In this document: positions 62,901-64,000 of the stretch, piece by piece | Layout of the letters: every line of letters begins with the position of its first letter | Numbering within the stretch: position 1 is the stretch's first letter | Assembly (NCBI GenBank): GCA_965230195.1 | Contig: OZ245997.1 | Location: 248,001-312,000, forward strand | DNA length: 64,000 nt | Direction of reading: 5' to 3' | Source: Putridiphycobacter sp965230195 | Lineage (GTDB): Bacteria; Bacteroidota; Bacteroidia; Flavobacteriales_D; Crocinitomicaceae | Position numbers and translations under genes: made by a program | Notes under the pieces: generated by a model | What the model was told of the DNA's origin: nothing | Database searches by the model: none | What the model saw: only the letters and a program-made list of their open reading frames with translations

Positions 62901-63999
62901 CCAAGCGTTGATTACTCTTCAGGAGATTGACGATGACATGTCTGAGTTTCATGTCCGATGTCGACACCCTTTCCGACAGCAGCTTCTCCAAGTTGTAGCT
63001 CACTGCCTTGTCACAACAAACGCCTTGCGCTTGGAGCAATTCTCTGTAGCACGTCGCGAAGGAGACATCTTCGAGCGGGACAAAATAGACGGAGAGGTTT
63101 CCTATGGGGCGCCAGTGCCGCACGACATCGACGATCTTCTTGCCATCCGAAGACAACTCGGACTGCGCCGAAAGGGCTTCCAGCAGATCCTCGAGTTCCT
63201 TCAGCACATCTGCAATGTCCTCGATCATGAAGCGCCTGTCTTCCCAGTCAGTGTACGAGGAGTTGGCGACGAGCTGCTCGCACAAAGACACCAGCTTCTG
63301 AGGATGATCACAGACGAAATCCAGCCGTTGCCTCTCGTTGAGATGGACGGCCTTGAAGAACTCTGTCAGCGGAAGACATCCAGTGCTGTCGCAGACGCGT
63401 TGGAGTGCATCCTTGTTCCTGGCCCCTCTGGGAACTTCATCCGCGAGTTTGCGAATCGTCGACTCCTCCTGCGGATACAGCTTCACCGCCACTCGATTCA
63501 TGAACTGGAGGACGAGTCGTTCGAATGCGTCCATGTCCTGGATCTTCATGATGTGTCCGAACAGGATCTTAAGGGAAACGTGGACGACGGATGCAAAGAT
63601 GAGGCGGATGTCTTTGCTCTCGGCGACAAACGGCTTGACGGCGTCTCTGCTCTGTCGAATGGCATAGAACTTGGACGGTGGCACTTCTGCTGCCGCCTCG
63701 CAAGCGCTTCGAATGACTTCCTTCAGCTTCACCCAGTCTTCTTCGTCCTCCAAGAGAGATGCATAGACTCGCCATGCGCCCCACACAACAGCGTTGAAAA
63801 CAGGCTGATCGTTTCTGAGGAGAGAGATGACGAGGGAGGATGCTTCAAGCAGTGTGCGGAAACTGATGCCAGAGTCCTTTGCAATGGTAACCTGGCAGTT
63901 CCTGTCAAGCTCTTTGACTCTCGCGTGGACAAAGCAGAGGAGCTGAGCAGACATGTTGCCTCCGGCGTGGGAAGCGAACCTCTCTGACAGAATCTCCAC
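47990..63999 (-). CDS. Giant Ig-VWA protein B, paralogue of A (5' partial)
   Basis: About 5,301 residues in three exons: 63999-48700 (a single 15.3-kb exon), 48645-48317, 48266-47990. The 5' end is cut by the window, and the visible part starts at the AAA lid (SHAGGN, ISFRTLLEA), so the AAA core lies outside. The rest follows A in order: helical linker, beta-rich segment (about 57.1-57.4 kb), Ig/ASH-like repeats (about 56.1-54.7 kb, CAVDFGAVLY, IDLGTVITN), helical stretch, acidic linker (about 52.1 kb), then VWA domains at LLVDNSGSM (about 50.6 kb), LLLDISVSM (about 49.5 kb) and FCMDCTGSM (about 48.75 kb). Strongest similarity to A is near VWA2 (EKKIFANKKGGG versus EKKIFASRKGGG). The MIDAS pattern DxSxS or DxTxS is kept in all three. 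Function unknown. Confidence 0.87.
48267..48316 (-). other. Last intron of gene B
   Basis: 50 nt, GTGACC...CATAG, phase 2 in an Arg codon, equivalent to 16718-16773 of A. Confidence 0.82.
48646..48699 (-). other. Intron in third VWA of gene B
   Basis: 54 nt, GTAAGG...GTTTAG, after AAVDQIN. The downstream exon continues VICSTISEKIQ and VFNFGMVAYRDYGDGD. Same position and phase as 16336-16391 in A. Confidence 0.88.
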
Positions 64000-64000
64000 G

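Noticed and set aside
62611..63987. 458-codon plus-strand ORF opposite giant gene B
   Set aside because: It is a shadow of the minus-strand B exon. B aligns with paralogue A over this stretch while the plus-strand frame matches nothing.

Overview
The window is nuclear DNA of a single-celled eukaryote. Nearly every ordinary gene is cut by very short GT-AG introns; those I could resolve by keeping reading frame and family alignment are 31-70 nt long, mostly near 55 nt, and one is GC-AG. Genes are densely packed on both strands, with divergent starts only 60-82 bp apart. The gene set (SHMT with a mitochondrial presequence, QSOX, a eukaryotic SEPSECS, SLC44, TTC4) is eukaryotic. I cannot name the lineage; a protist such as a stramenopile, alveolate or rhizarian fits, but this is inference.

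Layout. 3-17068 (+): a giant gene (A), 5' truncated by the window edge, with a midasin-like AAA module, a long helical linker, tandem ASH/HYDIN-like Ig domains, an acidic linker and three VWA domains. 17517-19013 (-): TTC4 co-chaperone. 19096-20956 (+): choline-transporter-like SLC44 protein. 21296-23180 (+): mitochondrial SHMT. 23378-24610 (+): PfkB sugar kinase with an N-terminal hydrophobic segment. 24940-25960 (-): protein with three GYF-like modules. 26021-27286 (+): EF-hand protein. 27309-28347 (+): lipoate-protein ligase. 28392-29864 (-): quiescin sulfhydryl oxidase. 30183-37587 (-): bacterial-type alpha-2-macroglobulin with a membrane anchor and an EGF tail but no thioester. 37999-39191 (-): histidine phosphatase. 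39366-40787 (+): serine carboxypeptidase. 40788-45958: gene-poor tract with a decayed non-LTR retrotransposon. 45959-47682 (-): SEPSECS, the last step of selenocysteine-tRNA synthesis. 47990-63999 (-): a second giant gene (B), paralogous to A, 5' truncated by the window end.

The main point of interest is the A/B pair: two paralogues of more than 5,000 residues, tail to tail about 31 kb apart, which combine a midasin/Rea1-type AAA module (seen in A), HYDIN-type Ig repeats and three different VWA domains in one polypeptide. The genes between them are housekeeping, secretory-pathway and metabolic genes and do not form an obvious functional cluster. Intron coordinates are my own predictions from splice signals, frame and homology; no transcript data were available.
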